IMG/VR virus record: IMGVR_UViG_3300045135_000986
Location: 1-36,649 of that record
Source of the DNA: a virus
Length of the DNA stretch: 36,649 nt
Strand: one strand, 5' to 3'
Below the pieces are notes generated by a model. It was given only the letters and a program-made list of their open reading frames with translations, was not told the origin of the DNA and did no database searches. This document shows positions 1 to 7,832 of the stretch, in pieces (position 1 is the stretch's first letter; each line of letters starts with the position of its first letter). A program made the position numbers and the translations under genes.

Positions 1-29
1 TTGTCTGTGTCACATCTCCAGAGTTTCAT
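1..29 (-). CDS. 5' end of an unidentified gene, cut by the window edge
   Basis: A frame opens with ATG at 29-27, overlapping the DNA polymerase stop in a TAATG junction. It reads M-K-L-W-R-C-D-T-D before leaving the window. The TAATG overlap suggests translational coupling; there is no strong ribosome binding site. If positions 1 and 36649 were directly joined, this frame would run into the PhoH-like frame at the other edge, but the product would lack a P-loop. A missing piece or a separate gene is therefore more likely. Confidence 0.35.
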
Positions 30-1900
30 TAGTGAGTCTCTGCCCACGTACTACCTATATCTGCTGTACCTCTAATTGGTATTCTAAACTTTAGGTACTC
101 TGTTACATCATTAAAACTATCTTCAGCTATCTTAGCTACTCTTTCAGCTATATCTTCATCACATTCTATCTGAGCCTCATCGTGAACATTTAGTACAAAC
201 TCATACTGCTTACCTACTTCAAACTCTTTCTGTAGGTTTCTATCTAAAAAGATTAACCAGTACTTCATAACTAGAGCACCTGCACCTTGTAGTAAAGTGT
301 TAAGTGCTGAGTGGCTGCTACGTATAAAGTAAGCATTGCCATCTAAAGCTTTAAGTGTTTTAGTATTCTTATAAACTTTAGCTACCTGGTCTACAAGCTT
401 TTTGATAGCTGGTATCTGTCGGAAGAACTTAGCCTTAAGCCTTGCTCCATCATCTGCTGTTCCATTAACAATTTCTCCAATCTTACCATCTCCAGCTCCA
501 TAGAGAAAGGCGTAGATAAATGTTTTGGCATCATCTCTCGTTGGTAACCCTGCACCTTTTTGGTTGAGCGTATGAATATCCGTCCCGTTGTCTTTCTTAC
601 CTTCATCAACTGCTTTTGCATAACTGCCTCCATCAAATCTTGACATATAATGTGATAGCGTACGTAGTTCTAAACCATCTGCATCACAACCTACAAGCTT
701 CTTACCTTTTGGTACAGTAAATAACTCTCTAGCTTCGTGTCCTTTATAGGCTCTACTACTAGGTACTTGTGCCATATTAGGTCTACTATGTGTACACCTT
801 CTACTAACTGCTCCTAATGTATCAACACTTCCGTGTATTCTTTGGTCATCTTTAACCTGCTTTAACCAGGCATTATCACCTTCAGCTAATTGACCTATTA
901 ACTTTTTTACGTTGAAGTAGTGGGCTAGTATCTTACCTTCAGGAAACTCAAGTGCATTTAGTACAGTCTCATTAATAACTATACTTCCTTTTTCAGTAAA
1001 TTCTGTAGGTTTCCAGTCGTATACTTCCGATAACCATCTAGCTATGTGTTGTCTTGAACCAGGGTTAAATGCTACTTCTACATATCTTCCCCATTCACCA
1101 GTCTCAGGGTGGTCAATAGCACCTAAAGCTTCTTGTTTAACTCTGTTCTTATTTAATGCTCCAGACTTTGTATATTTATCTGGTTTGTTGTTGTAGGGTT
1201 TCCAATCTTTAAGTGGTTTGAAAACTTTAAACAACTCTACCTCTGCTTTATCTATCTCTTCTAGTAACTCTATGTGAAGCTTCTGTGCTTTCTTAAGGTC
1301 AAAGTAACAACCATACTTTTCTTGTCTTGATATAATTTTAGCAAACTCTTGCTCTAACCATATAGCTTCGGCAGGTGGGTAGTTATTTTGTTTCAGCAGA
1401 TGCTCATAAAGTTTGTAGGTTAATTCTGTATCTTGCCTACAGTACTCTATCATATCTGGTGTTAACTTATCCCAAGCTTCCTCTTGTTCTCCATACGTTC
1501 CTTTCATAAATCTTAGTCTTTGACCCCAAGCTTTAAGACTGTGTCTACCTTTCATCTTACCTTCAAGTGACTTACGTCTTGAGTCTCGTACCAACATATC
1601 AGGGTACATTAACTTACTAAGTATAAGCGTATCTAATAATTCGTTCTTAAACTCAACACCAGTTAGTTTAGTTAGTGTTGGTAAGTCAAAGTTGATAATA
1701 TTATGCCCTACTAAAAGGTCTGCCTGTTGAAGGATAAGTAGTCCTTCTTCTATTGTACCATCTGAGTTACCTATTGGTTTGCTAGTATAGACATAAGTCT
1801 GTGTTACTTTTTCACCATTTATAAGTTTAATACTGATACAGTGTAATGTGTCTGTTTCATAGTACAAGTTGTTTGTCTCAATATCAAAAATCGCTGTCAT
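29..1900 (-). CDS. Family A DNA polymerase with 3'-5' exonuclease domain (T7 gp5-like)
   Basis: Replicative phage DNA polymerase of 623 aa, against 704 aa for T7 gp5. The N-terminal proofreading exonuclease shows Exo I (FDIETN, D6/E8), Exo II (GHNIINFD, residues 65-72) and Exo III (YCRQDTE, near 153). The polymerase domain has motif A (DADGLELR, about residue 405), motif B (RDDAKTFIYAFLYG, about 455-468) and motif C (HDE, near 577). All catalytic acidic residues are present, so both activities are expected. The ATG at 1900 lies inside the end of the primase-helicase gene (17-base overlap) and follows GGAGGA at good spacing. It belongs to the replication operon with the helicase, RusA and SSB. 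In T7 this enzyme uses host thioredoxin as processivity factor; that partner cannot be judged here. Confidence 0.97.
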   Translation of the reverse strand: MTAIFDIETNNLYYETDTLHCISIKLINGEKVTQTYVYTSKPIGNSDGTIEEGLLILQQADLLVGHNIINFDLPTLTKLTGVEFKNELLDTLILSKLMYPDMLVRDSRRKSLEGKMKGRHSLKAWGQRLRFMKGTYGEQEEAWDKLTPDMIEYCRQDTELTYKLYEHLLKQNNYPPAEAIWLEQEFAKIISRQEKYGCYFDLKKAQKLHIELLEEIDKAEVELFKVFKPLKDWKPYNNKPDKYTKSGALNKNRVKQEALGAIDHPETGEWGRYVEVAFNPGSRQHIARWLSEVYDWKPTEFTEKGSIVINETVLNALEFPEGKILAHYFNVKKLIGQLAEGDNAWLKQVKDDQRIHGSVDTLGAVSRRCTHSRPNMAQVPSSRAYKGHEARELFTVPKGKKLVGCDADGLELRTLSHYMSRFDGGSYAKAVDEGKKDNGTDIHTLNQKGAGLPTRDDAKTFIYAFLYGAGDGKIGEIVNGTADDGARLKAKFFRQIPAIKKLVDQVAKVYKNTKTLKALDGNAYFIRSSHSALNTLLQGAGALVMKYWLIFLDRNLQKEFEVGKQYEFVLNVHDEAQIECDEDIAERVAKIAEDSFNDVTEYLKFRIPIRGTADIGSTWAETH

Positions 1901-3506
1901 CAGTCTCCTCCGTTGGTGTTATCTCAAACACTTCATCTAGTTCGTGACATATACCAGTATCTTTATCGTAATAAAAACCTACTGTATTACCTGTAGCACT
2001 ACCACTAAACCTATCTTTTAGTATTCGTACCAAACCTTTGTTTCTTTCATCTGGGTCTTCGTGTAGGGTATTTCTCTCGATACCTAACATAGTGTATGAC
2101 CATCTCATAATTGCTCTTGAACCTGTGAACTGTGCTTGTTCAGTCTTACCTCCAGCTTCGTGTGTTGGACCACTCTTAGGTGGGTTAAGGTGTGAAACTA
2201 ACATAATCCATACATCTAGTTCTTTAGCTAAACCTGCTACCTCTGCCATAAGAGCATCAAGGTTACGTCTTTCATCTGCTGCGTGAGCATTAAGAGCAGT
2301 TAAATTATCTATGTAGAAAATACGACAACCGTAATTATGGTACATATATCTTATCTTGTCTTGTATAGTTTCCCAATCATTACTACCAAAGTTATCAAAC
2401 ATAAACAAGTTACCTTGAAAGCTGTGTACAGTTTCCTTTAACTTTTCTTTATCAAACTCAGCATCTGGTAGGTGGTAGTGTAAGCCGTCTACTTTACCTG
2501 CTGTTCGCAGTAGTGTTTCTTTTACAGATTGCTCTAGCATAAATGTAGCTACCTTCCAGCCTTGCTGTAGGTCAAAAGCCATCTGTGACATTATAAAGTC
2601 TGTCTTACCAATACTAACACCTGCTCCTACTGTGATAACCTCACCAAATCTTCTGCCATATAAAGCTTTACTTAAGCCACTATAGTAATAATCAAAACCT
2701 ACCTTGATAGGCTCAGCAATAGTTTCTAGTAAATCATCTGGACTAACTATATCATCTGGTTTATACTTCTCTGCGTTGTAGAAACAGTTTAAGATACCTG
2801 ACTTACCTGTGTACACTAATACCTCATTAGCATCTTTGTAGTCTGCGTGTCTTATAATCTTAACTTTATTTGCTGGTACTAAATTAACACATTCTTCTAA
2901 AGCTTTTCTACCAGGGTCATCATTATCAAACCAAAAGTAAACTTCTTCAAACTCATTAATCCACTCTAGCTGCTGTGATATCTCTCGCTTAGCTGCTGAT
3001 GAACCACCTTTAATACTAACAACTGGATACTTACCATCAAAAGCAGTACTAACAGATAAAGCATCAATCTCTCCCTCTGTGATAACTAACTTTTTACCAT
3101 TACCCCATAGTGTTTGACCATACAATAAAGCTTCTTTAGTGTCACCTATAAACTTAAAAGTCTTGTCTGGATACCTAAGCTTTTGTGCTACTAATTCTTT
3201 TTCTTTGTTGTAGTAGTTAGCTACCTGACACAGGTTACCATTCACATCTACTGCTGTACCATATCTATACTTCTTAGTGATAGCTTCAGGTATTTTTCTT
3301 TTGTTTAAGTCACACGACTCAATCGTTAGTAGGTTCATAGGTTTACTCTTTCTATTATAGGTTGTTGGTTGTTTGTATTCCTCATCTACCCAAGCTGTAT
3401 CACAGCTAAAGCATTTCATCATACCTTCTACGTCTGCGTTTGGAACGGCTGAAGCAGCATCTGAACTACCACAGTGAGGACATTCAGTATGTAACTTAAA
3501 TCCCAT
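1884..3506 (-). CDS. Bifunctional DNA primase-helicase (T7 gp4-like)
   Basis: Replisome enzyme of 540 aa that unwinds DNA and primes the lagging strand. The N-terminal zinc ribbon has four cysteines (C9, C12, C32, C35). A TOPRIM primase core follows, with TEGEIDAL and WFDNDDPG. The C-terminal DnaB/RecA-type helicase has a Walker A (GAGVSIGKT, about residue 295), Walker B (IFYIDN) and a downstream LVSHLNPP motif. An in-frame ATG at 3533 is possible, but the ATG at 3506 is chosen: it sits 6 bases after AGGAGG and begins directly before the zinc ribbon (MGFKLH). The start overlaps the end of the upstream 45-aa gene by 11 bases, and the end overlaps the DNA polymerase start. Confidence 0.96.
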   Translation of the reverse strand: MGFKLHTECPHCGSSDAASAVPNADVEGMMKCFSCDTAWVDEEYKQPTTYNRKSKPMNLLTIESCDLNKRKIPEAITKKYRYGTAVDVNGNLCQVANYYNKEKELVAQKLRYPDKTFKFIGDTKEALLYGQTLWGNGKKLVITEGEIDALSVSTAFDGKYPVVSIKGGSSAAKREISQQLEWINEFEEVYFWFDNDDPGRKALEECVNLVPANKVKIIRHADYKDANEVLVYTGKSGILNCFYNAEKYKPDDIVSPDDLLETIAEPIKVGFDYYYSGLSKALYGRRFGEVITVGAGVSIGKTDFIMSQMAFDLQQGWKVATFMLEQSVKETLLRTAGKVDGLHYHLPDAEFDKEKLKETVHSFQGNLFMFDNFGSNDWETIQDKIRYMYHNYGCRIFYIDNLTALNAHAADERRNLDALMAEVAGLAKELDVWIMLVSHLNPPKSGPTHEAGGKTEQAQFTGSRAIMRWSYTMLGIERNTLHEDPDERNKGLVRILKDRFSGSATGNTVGFYYDKDTGICHELDEVFEITPTEETDDSDF

Positions 3507-3633
3507 CTTCCCCCTCCTGGAACATATTCTCATATATTTGAGTAGCTAAATCCATAGCCTCATAAAACTCTAACCATTCATCTTCGTACATTAACTCTGA
3601 AGCTAACTCATTTATTATCTCTTGTCTAGTCAT
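3496..3633 (-). CDS. Small acidic hypothetical protein (45 aa)
   Basis: A frame of 45 codons (starts MTRQEIINELASE, ends EDGI) fills the gap between the RusA-like gene and the primase-helicase. It begins at ATG 3633, overlapping the RusA stop (GATGACTAG), and ends 11 bases inside the helicase gene. Its last codons carry the AGGAGG that serves the helicase start. The product is acidic and probably helical. The family is not recognised. The tight overlaps at both ends and the lack of an alternative use for the gap support a real gene. Confidence 0.6.
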   Translation of the reverse strand: MTRQEIINELASELMYEDEWLEFYEAMDLATQIYENMFQEGEDGI

Positions 3634-4030
3634 CACACACTTCCTCTAGTTCTACGTCACATCTAGGATTATCTTTATCAATCCCACCAAACTTAAATAC
3701 TATCTCCTGGATAAACTCATAGTTATCGTCTTCAAGTATTCCAAGTTCTGTTAAAGCATCATTGTTAAACTTACAAACAACAGCACCTACATTATCTATA
3801 TCAAACTTTCTTTTGTTTGGGTAGTAAATCGTGTAAATTATCTTACACTTTCCCTCGACAGGGGCTAATTGTCTAACATCTTTAGCAACTGCTGCCTTAA
3901 ATAAACGTTTAAGTTGGTTTGATACTTGAAAATGCCACTGCTTGTAACTATTTAAGTTTAAGTAATGCGTTTTCTTTTTATTTGTTCCTGCCTCTAACTT
4001 GATAGGCACGCTATAACTTTGTACTTTCAT
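3626..4030 (-). CDS. RusA-like Holliday junction resolvase
   Basis: Predicted structure-specific endonuclease of 134 aa that cleaves branched DNA intermediates of recombination and replication. The RusA signature is visible: a conserved aspartate pair in FDIDN (about residue 86) followed by NDALTELGILEDD, the active-site block of this family, and a beta-rich C-terminus. T7 uses the unrelated endonuclease I (gp3) for this job, so this looks like a functional replacement in the same operon position. The start lies 20 bases inside the upstream HNH gene. Its end overlaps the 45-aa gene. Not to be confused with the neighbouring HNH endonuclease, which shares no sequence with it. Confidence 0.85.
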   Translation of the reverse strand: MKVQSYSVPIKLEAGTNKKKTHYLNLNSYKQWHFQVSNQLKRLFKAAVAKDVRQLAPVEGKCKIIYTIYYPNKRKFDIDNVGAVVCKFNNDALTELGILEDDNYEFIQEIVFKFGGIDKDNPRCDVELEEVCDD

Positions 4031-4538
4031 TTGCTTTCAACCTTTCGTGTTCTAGTCTATGACAAGTAGCACATAATAATACACACTTATCAACTTCTCT
4101 CAATAATTTCTCAAGGCTTCCGTGTACTAATCTACCTATCTCACCTTCTTTCTCATCTGGATTAATGTGATGAAAATCGAATGGAGCAGATGTTGGATGC
4201 TCAAAGCCACAGTGTTTACATTTGTAAGTACCTCCAATGTATTGCTTTAAAGCTTCTCTGTTATTCTTTTCTCTTTCTTTTACTCTTTCTGTGTTTTCAT
4301 TGTACCATTTCTTAGCTCTTTCTCTGTCTCTTTCTATGTTTTCATTACGCCATTTCTTGTTATTTTCTATAGCTCTTTCTGTGTTTTCATTATACCACTT
4401 CTTGCTTTTTTCGCTAGCACACTTTTTACAAATGGTAGACCTGTCATAAAGTTTACTTTTATCTTTAACAAACAACTCTAACTCTTCTTCAGTATGGGCC
4501 TCAAGCCCACACTCTCTACATTTTCTTAAAGGTTTCAT
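4011..4538 (-). CDS. HNH endonuclease with N-terminal Cys4 module and internal repeats
   Basis: Predicted free-standing HNH nuclease of 175 aa. The N-terminal zinc module has CREC and CKKC pairs (C7, C10 and a pair near 37-40). A charged linker (about residues 43-93) holds three imperfect copies of KKWYNENTER. The C-terminal HNH domain shows CKHC, DFHHINP and a CVLLCATCHRLEH block. There is no clear Shine-Dalgarno; the ATG follows the SSB stop by a few bases, suggesting coupling. The first 47 bases of usable sequence match the endonuclease gene at 27248-27670 exactly, although the nuclease domains differ. It sits between SSB and the resolvase, a typical site for a homing-type insertion. Cleavage site and mobility are unknown. 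Confidence 0.88.
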   Translation of the reverse strand: MKPLRKCRECGLEAHTEEELELFVKDKSKLYDRSTICKKCASEKSKKWYNENTERAIENNKKWRNENIERDRERAKKWYNENTERVKEREKNNREALKQYIGGTYKCKHCGFEHPTSAPFDFHHINPDEKEGEIGRLVHGSLEKLLREVDKCVLLCATCHRLEHERLKANESTKL

Positions 4539-4542
4539 AAGT

Positions 4543-5163
4543 CTAGAAGTCTAAGTCGTCTTGCTCTTCAGCAGTTGTTTCAAACACATCTTCAACAGCA
4601 TCTTCAGTAGCAAATAAATCATCTTCATTATCATAAGTAGCTAATTCAAATACTCTTAACTTTTGCCACATTAATGTTACTCCTACTTTCTTAGTTGAAG
4701 CCATCTCATAAGGGTATGCGAAACAACCTACAACTCCAATACTACCGTTACCTACTTTTGTTTTGTTAGCAGATAAGTTTTCTTTGTTAGGTCCTGAAGC
4801 CTGAATTGTATGTGCTTTACCTGCTGCTTTTCTCTTAGCAACATCTTTAAGCTTACATTTAACAAGAACTTTACCAGTTGGTTCACCCTCTTTATCAAAG
4901 TGTTCTGATACAACCTCATTAGTTGACCATTGTTTACCTTTAGCACCTAAGTTTTCTCTTAGCTCGTTCATAGCTGTGTCTCTTAAATCTTCTAGCTTAC
5001 CAATAAACTCTTTTGCTTTAGCATCATTAGGGTCTAATAATAAGTTAACTGATAACTCACCGTCTGCGTTATACTTTGTGTCTGGCTCTAAATACTTACA
5101 CCATTCTAACTCACCTTTTGGTGAAACTACTGAGATACCTTTTACGTCGAAATAATTTGCCAT
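4543..5163 (-). CDS. Single-stranded DNA-binding protein (T7 gp2.5-like)
   Basis: A 206-aa protein expected to coat single-stranded DNA and coordinate polymerase and primase-helicase. The body fits the gp2.5 OB-fold family (MANYFDVKGISVVSPKGEL start; AYPYEMASTKKVGVTLMWQ near the end of the fold). The last about 35 residues are strongly acidic and end in DDLDF. A C-terminal aromatic residue after an acidic tail is the gp2.5 hallmark for partner binding. AAGGAGT precedes ATG 5163. It is the first gene after the T7-like promoter at 5199-5218, so high middle expression is expected. Confidence 0.93.
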   Translation of the reverse strand: MANYFDVKGISVVSPKGELEWCKYLEPDTKYNADGELSVNLLLDPNDAKAKEFIGKLEDLRDTAMNELRENLGAKGKQWSTNEVVSEHFDKEGEPTGKVLVKCKLKDVAKRKAAGKAHTIQASGPNKENLSANKTKVGNGSIGVVGCFAYPYEMASTKKVGVTLMWQKLRVFELATYDNEDDLFATEDAVEDVFETTAEEQDDLDF

Positions 5164-5198
5164 CTTTACTCCTTTTGGCTGATTAATTTATAAATTCT

Positions 5199-5218
5199 TC
5201 TAGTGAGTACGTACTAAG
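5199..5218 (-). promoter_or_regulatory. T7-like phage RNA polymerase promoter upstream of SSB
   Basis: On the minus strand this reads CTTAGTACGTACTCACTAGA, close to the T7 class promoter core ACTCACTATAG. It lies between the RNA polymerase stop (5231) and the SSB start (5163). The same core recurs at 7807, 11608 and 35495, all in intergenic positions and all on the coding strand. Transcription would start just downstream of CACTAGA. It is preceded by AAACTTAAAGTT, also present before the 7807 copy. Confidence 0.82.
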
Positions 5219-5236
5219 CTAACTTTAAGTTTAGCT
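5217..5236 (-). repeat. Inverted repeat at the RNA polymerase stop, next to promoter
   Basis: Arms AGCTAA and TTAGCT enclose ACTTAAAG and overlap the RNA polymerase stop codon. The inner AAACTTAAAGTT recurs at the same distance from the promoter at 7807-7826. It could be a transcript 3' hairpin or an extended promoter element. No U-run follows, so it is a poor intrinsic terminator. Confidence 0.5.
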
Positions 5237-7726
5237 AAAAATATACTCACTCTTATATACATCGTTTAGGTTTAATGTGTTTATCATAATATCTTCATTA
5301 AACTCTAAGCCTAACTGCTCTACCCAATCTTTAAGAACATCTTGCGAAAACAACTCTACGTATGCCTCTCTAACATTCCTATTAAGTGAGGGTACATCGT
5401 TTGGTAGTACACCATAACTATCGTGGATTAACCAGAAGTCTTGTACACCCTCTTTCATACATTTCTCAACTGTTAAATACATAAGAGTAGCATCAAGGTT
5501 ATGTATAAAGTTAGGTGCTATACTACTTAACATCTTAGCTTTATTAATACCTTCTGTCTCTTTGTAGTAGACTAGTTTTCCAAAGGGTGTTTGTATTCTA
5601 CTCTTTGTTTCTTTTGGTACTCTTTGTAACATAGGCAAATTAAAGATAGGTGAGTACCATTTTAAATATTCATCTTTACTTGCGATAGTCTGTGTTACTT
5701 CTTTAATATACTTTTGACCTTTAATAGCACCTTCAACTACTTGACTGATTGCCCTAGCATTTACATCTGCTAATACCTTAGCAACAACCCACTTATCTCC
5801 TTTCCACCAAATGTTACCATTAAGTTCATCTTCTGTTAGTAAGTCTTTAACCTGGTCAAACATACCCCTTGCTGTTACTGAGTAAGGTGTAGTCATTACA
5901 TTTCTTTTGGTTAACTTTCTAGTTATGTTACCCTTTAAGCTTGAAGCTTCAAGTTCTGTGTTAACTGTCTTTTCGTTACCATCTGAGGTTGTAAAACTTA
6001 ACTCTTTTTGGTAGTCGTTGTTAGTAAGTAGTTGGTTACCTACATCTGCGACATCACCATAAACATCTTCTCTTGTTGAGCCTGTAACATTAACTGCTTT
6101 GGCTCCCTTACCGTCCCTTAGTAAACCTGAATAGATTTGTATACCACTACAAGTAGCATCTAAGGCAACTGGTATATGAATAGTAGCATTACTATCTTTA
6201 AAATAATCTGAAAGACTAAAACAAAAAGCTAAGAACTCAAAGGGACTGTCTGCATCAACCCAATACTCTAAATGTGCTAAAGGGTCTTCAGCTATCTCTT
6301 TGATAATCGGTATCATTTCGTTTATCTTTTCAACTCTTATGTTATAAGGTTCTTTATCGTACCCATAACAGTTAGCACCGTGTATCTTTAACGAATATAA
6401 ACCTTCATCATTTAAAACACAACCCCTATGGAACTGTAAGAGTGCCTTTAGGTTACTACTTTGCTGCGGGTTGAGGTGTTGTTGAAGTGGATATAATCTG
6501 TAACGATAGTCAAACTGGTACGTAAAGTAAAACTTTTTGTACTCTGTATATCTTTTAGCTAAATCAATAGCAAACATATAGCTGTATCTGTTACCTATAA
6601 TCTTTTCAATAACACCCTCTTGATGTGTTTTGTCTCGATAATATCGGTCGTAGTCTTCATCATTTAAAAACTTACCATTATTATCTACTAAGCCATAATC
6701 CTCCTTCTTTATTAAATCATTTATATCTAAGGTTTCAAAGGTTGGTATACCTCCAAACAGCTTAGGGTTAAGTCTGTGTGCCTTAGGGTCTTGTAGGTTG
6801 TTGTCAATTATGTAGGACATAACATCTAGTACCCTTTTATTTACCTCCCAAGGTACACTTTGTACCCTATTTATAATATCTAGCAGTCTGTGTGAGTTTC
6901 TGTTAAAGTCTGTTTCAATAAGCTTTAAGTAACTTGACTTCTGCTTTACAACAGATAACTTATATAAACCTAACAAGTAACCACCACCTCCATACAGTTG
7001 TGTATGAGGCTTAGGCTCTATAACCATAGGTACATAAGTTAGTAATGTATGTAGTAGTGTCTTTTTGTGATTAAACAATACTTTCATAGCTTTGTCTGTT
7101 AAAGCTACCTTGTACATACCCTTATAGTTTTCTACTACTTGAAACAAATCAACACCACTTTTAACAACTGCCTCTGTTAAATGACTGCCTAACTTTGTGT
7201 TAGCCTCTATGTTATCTTCATCAAAACCTTTAAGTGTTGATAACTTAACCTTTCTCTTTTTAATAAAGGCTTTACCTCTTTTTCTAAACTCATAGTCGAG
7301 GTAGCTGTATAGCTTAGGTTCATACTTTTTCAGTTTCTCAACTGCTAGTACATCATTTATATCTTTGATTATCTTTTTGGATAAACTTATAAGACTTACA
7401 GGCTCTTTAGCCGTTGATGTTAATAATGTGTTTAGTATGATGTAAGCTAACTGCTTTTCTCTACCTTGAAAAAATAACTTTAATCTTTCTTGTTCACTTT
7501 TATACTTACCTCTAAGCTGTACGTTTAAGAAAGCTTTTAGTTGCTCTACAACTGGCTCTAAGCTTATCTTTATAAGTGACTGCCCTAGGTTAGTTTCTGA
7601 TAACCTCCCCTGCTCTACAATAGCTACAAATCCTAATGCTACTTTTTGTTTAGCATCAGCAACAGTTTTACACTCTAACCTTTCTTGCTCTGTTTCAAGC
7701 TCTAGTAATTCTTTAACACTATCTAT
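5231..7726 (-). CDS. Single-subunit (T7-type) DNA-directed RNA polymerase, probable AUA start
   Basis: Phage RNA polymerase that transcribes middle and late genes from the T7-like promoters in this window; 831 aa against 883 in T7. Motif A is DATCSGIQ (about residue 522), motif B is RKLTKRNVMTTPY (about 605-617) and motif C is HDSYG (about 770), all with catalytic residues. The frame has no ATG, GTG or TTG in its first 193 codons. The first canonical option, TTG at 7147, would remove conserved N-terminal sequence such as KLGSHLTEAVVKSGVDLF. AGGAGG at 7738-7733 lies 6 bases before ATA at 7726-7724, and an in-frame TAG at 7732-7730 bars any earlier start. AUA initiation is therefore inferred; a sequencing error for ATG is the alternative. 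A phage promoter lies upstream (7807), implying self-activation. Confidence 0.93.
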   Translation of the reverse strand: MDSVKELLELETEQERLECKTVADAKQKVALGFVAIVEQGRLSETNLGQSLIKISLEPVVEQLKAFLNVQLRGKYKSEQERLKLFFQGREKQLAYIILNTLLTSTAKEPVSLISLSKKIIKDINDVLAVEKLKKYEPKLYSYLDYEFRKRGKAFIKKRKVKLSTLKGFDEDNIEANTKLGSHLTEAVVKSGVDLFQVVENYKGMYKVALTDKAMKVLFNHKKTLLHTLLTYVPMVIEPKPHTQLYGGGGYLLGLYKLSVVKQKSSYLKLIETDFNRNSHRLLDIINRVQSVPWEVNKRVLDVMSYIIDNNLQDPKAHRLNPKLFGGIPTFETLDINDLIKKEDYGLVDNNGKFLNDEDYDRYYRDKTHQEGVIEKIIGNRYSYMFAIDLAKRYTEYKKFYFTYQFDYRYRLYPLQQHLNPQQSSNLKALLQFHRGCVLNDEGLYSLKIHGANCYGYDKEPYNIRVEKINEMIPIIKEIAEDPLAHLEYWVDADSPFEFLAFCFSLSDYFKDSNATIHIPVALDATCSGIQIYSGLLRDGKGAKAVNVTGSTREDVYGDVADVGNQLLTNNDYQKELSFTTSDGNEKTVNTELEASSLKGNITRKLTKRNVMTTPYSVTARGMFDQVKDLLTEDELNGNIWWKGDKWVVAKVLADVNARAISQVVEGAIKGQKYIKEVTQTIASKDEYLKWYSPIFNLPMLQRVPKETKSRIQTPFGKLVYYKETEGINKAKMLSSIAPNFIHNLDATLMYLTVEKCMKEGVQDFWLIHDSYGVLPNDVPSLNRNVREAYVELFSQDVLKDWVEQLGLEFNEDIMINTLNLNDVYKSEYIFS

Positions 7727-7738
7727 CTTCTACCTCCT
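7724..7738 (-). promoter_or_regulatory. Strong ribosome binding site deciding a non-canonical AUA start
   Basis: Minus strand AGGAGG (7738-7733), then the 6 bases TAGAAG, then ATA. The spacing is ideal and the in-frame TAG within the spacer fixes the earliest possible start of the RNA polymerase. No other reading frame with a canonical start here gives more than a few codons (GTG at the AGTGTT ends quickly). Confidence 0.75.
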
Positions 7739-7766
7739 CTTTATTAAAGTAGTCTTAGCAGTAGTT

Positions 7767-7792
7767 GTTGCTCTAACCTAAGCTTAAAGCTC
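7767..7792 (-). repeat. Leader element shared with the 11568-11594 leader
   Basis: Plus strand GTTGCTCTAACCTAAGCTT plus AAAGCTC matches GTTGCTCTTAACCTAACTTA plus AAGCTTC at 11568-11594 with only small indels. Both lie about 15-35 bases downstream of a T7-like promoter. The position suggests a conserved 5' leader RNA element, for example for RNase III processing or mRNA stability. Function is inference. Confidence 0.5.
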
Positions 7793-7806
7793 TGCGTTGG
7801 GTTGCT

Positions 7807-7826
7807 TCAAGTGGGTCCATACTAAG
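7807..7826 (-). promoter_or_regulatory. T7-like phage promoter upstream of the RNA polymerase
   Basis: Minus strand CTTAGTATGGACCCACTTGA lies between the ThyX stop (7833) and the RNA polymerase start (7726). It shares TTAGTAYG and CCCACT-GA with the copies at 5199 and 11608. It is preceded by the perfect palindrome GAAACTTAAAGTTTC (7827-7841), which contains the ThyX stop codon. A phage promoter driving the phage polymerase gene implies positive autoregulation after host-driven early transcription. Confidence 0.78.
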
Positions 7827-7832
7827 GAAACT

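Noticed and set aside
1884-3533. Primase-helicase start at ATG 3533
   Set aside because: The Shine-Dalgarno AGGAGG lies inside that extension, and the zinc ribbon follows directly after the ATG at 3506.
5231-7147. A 638-aa RNA polymerase starting at TTG 7147
   Set aside because: There is no ribosome binding site at this TTG, and the frame above it is open for 193 codons with polymerase-like sequence and a perfect AGGAGG at its beginning.
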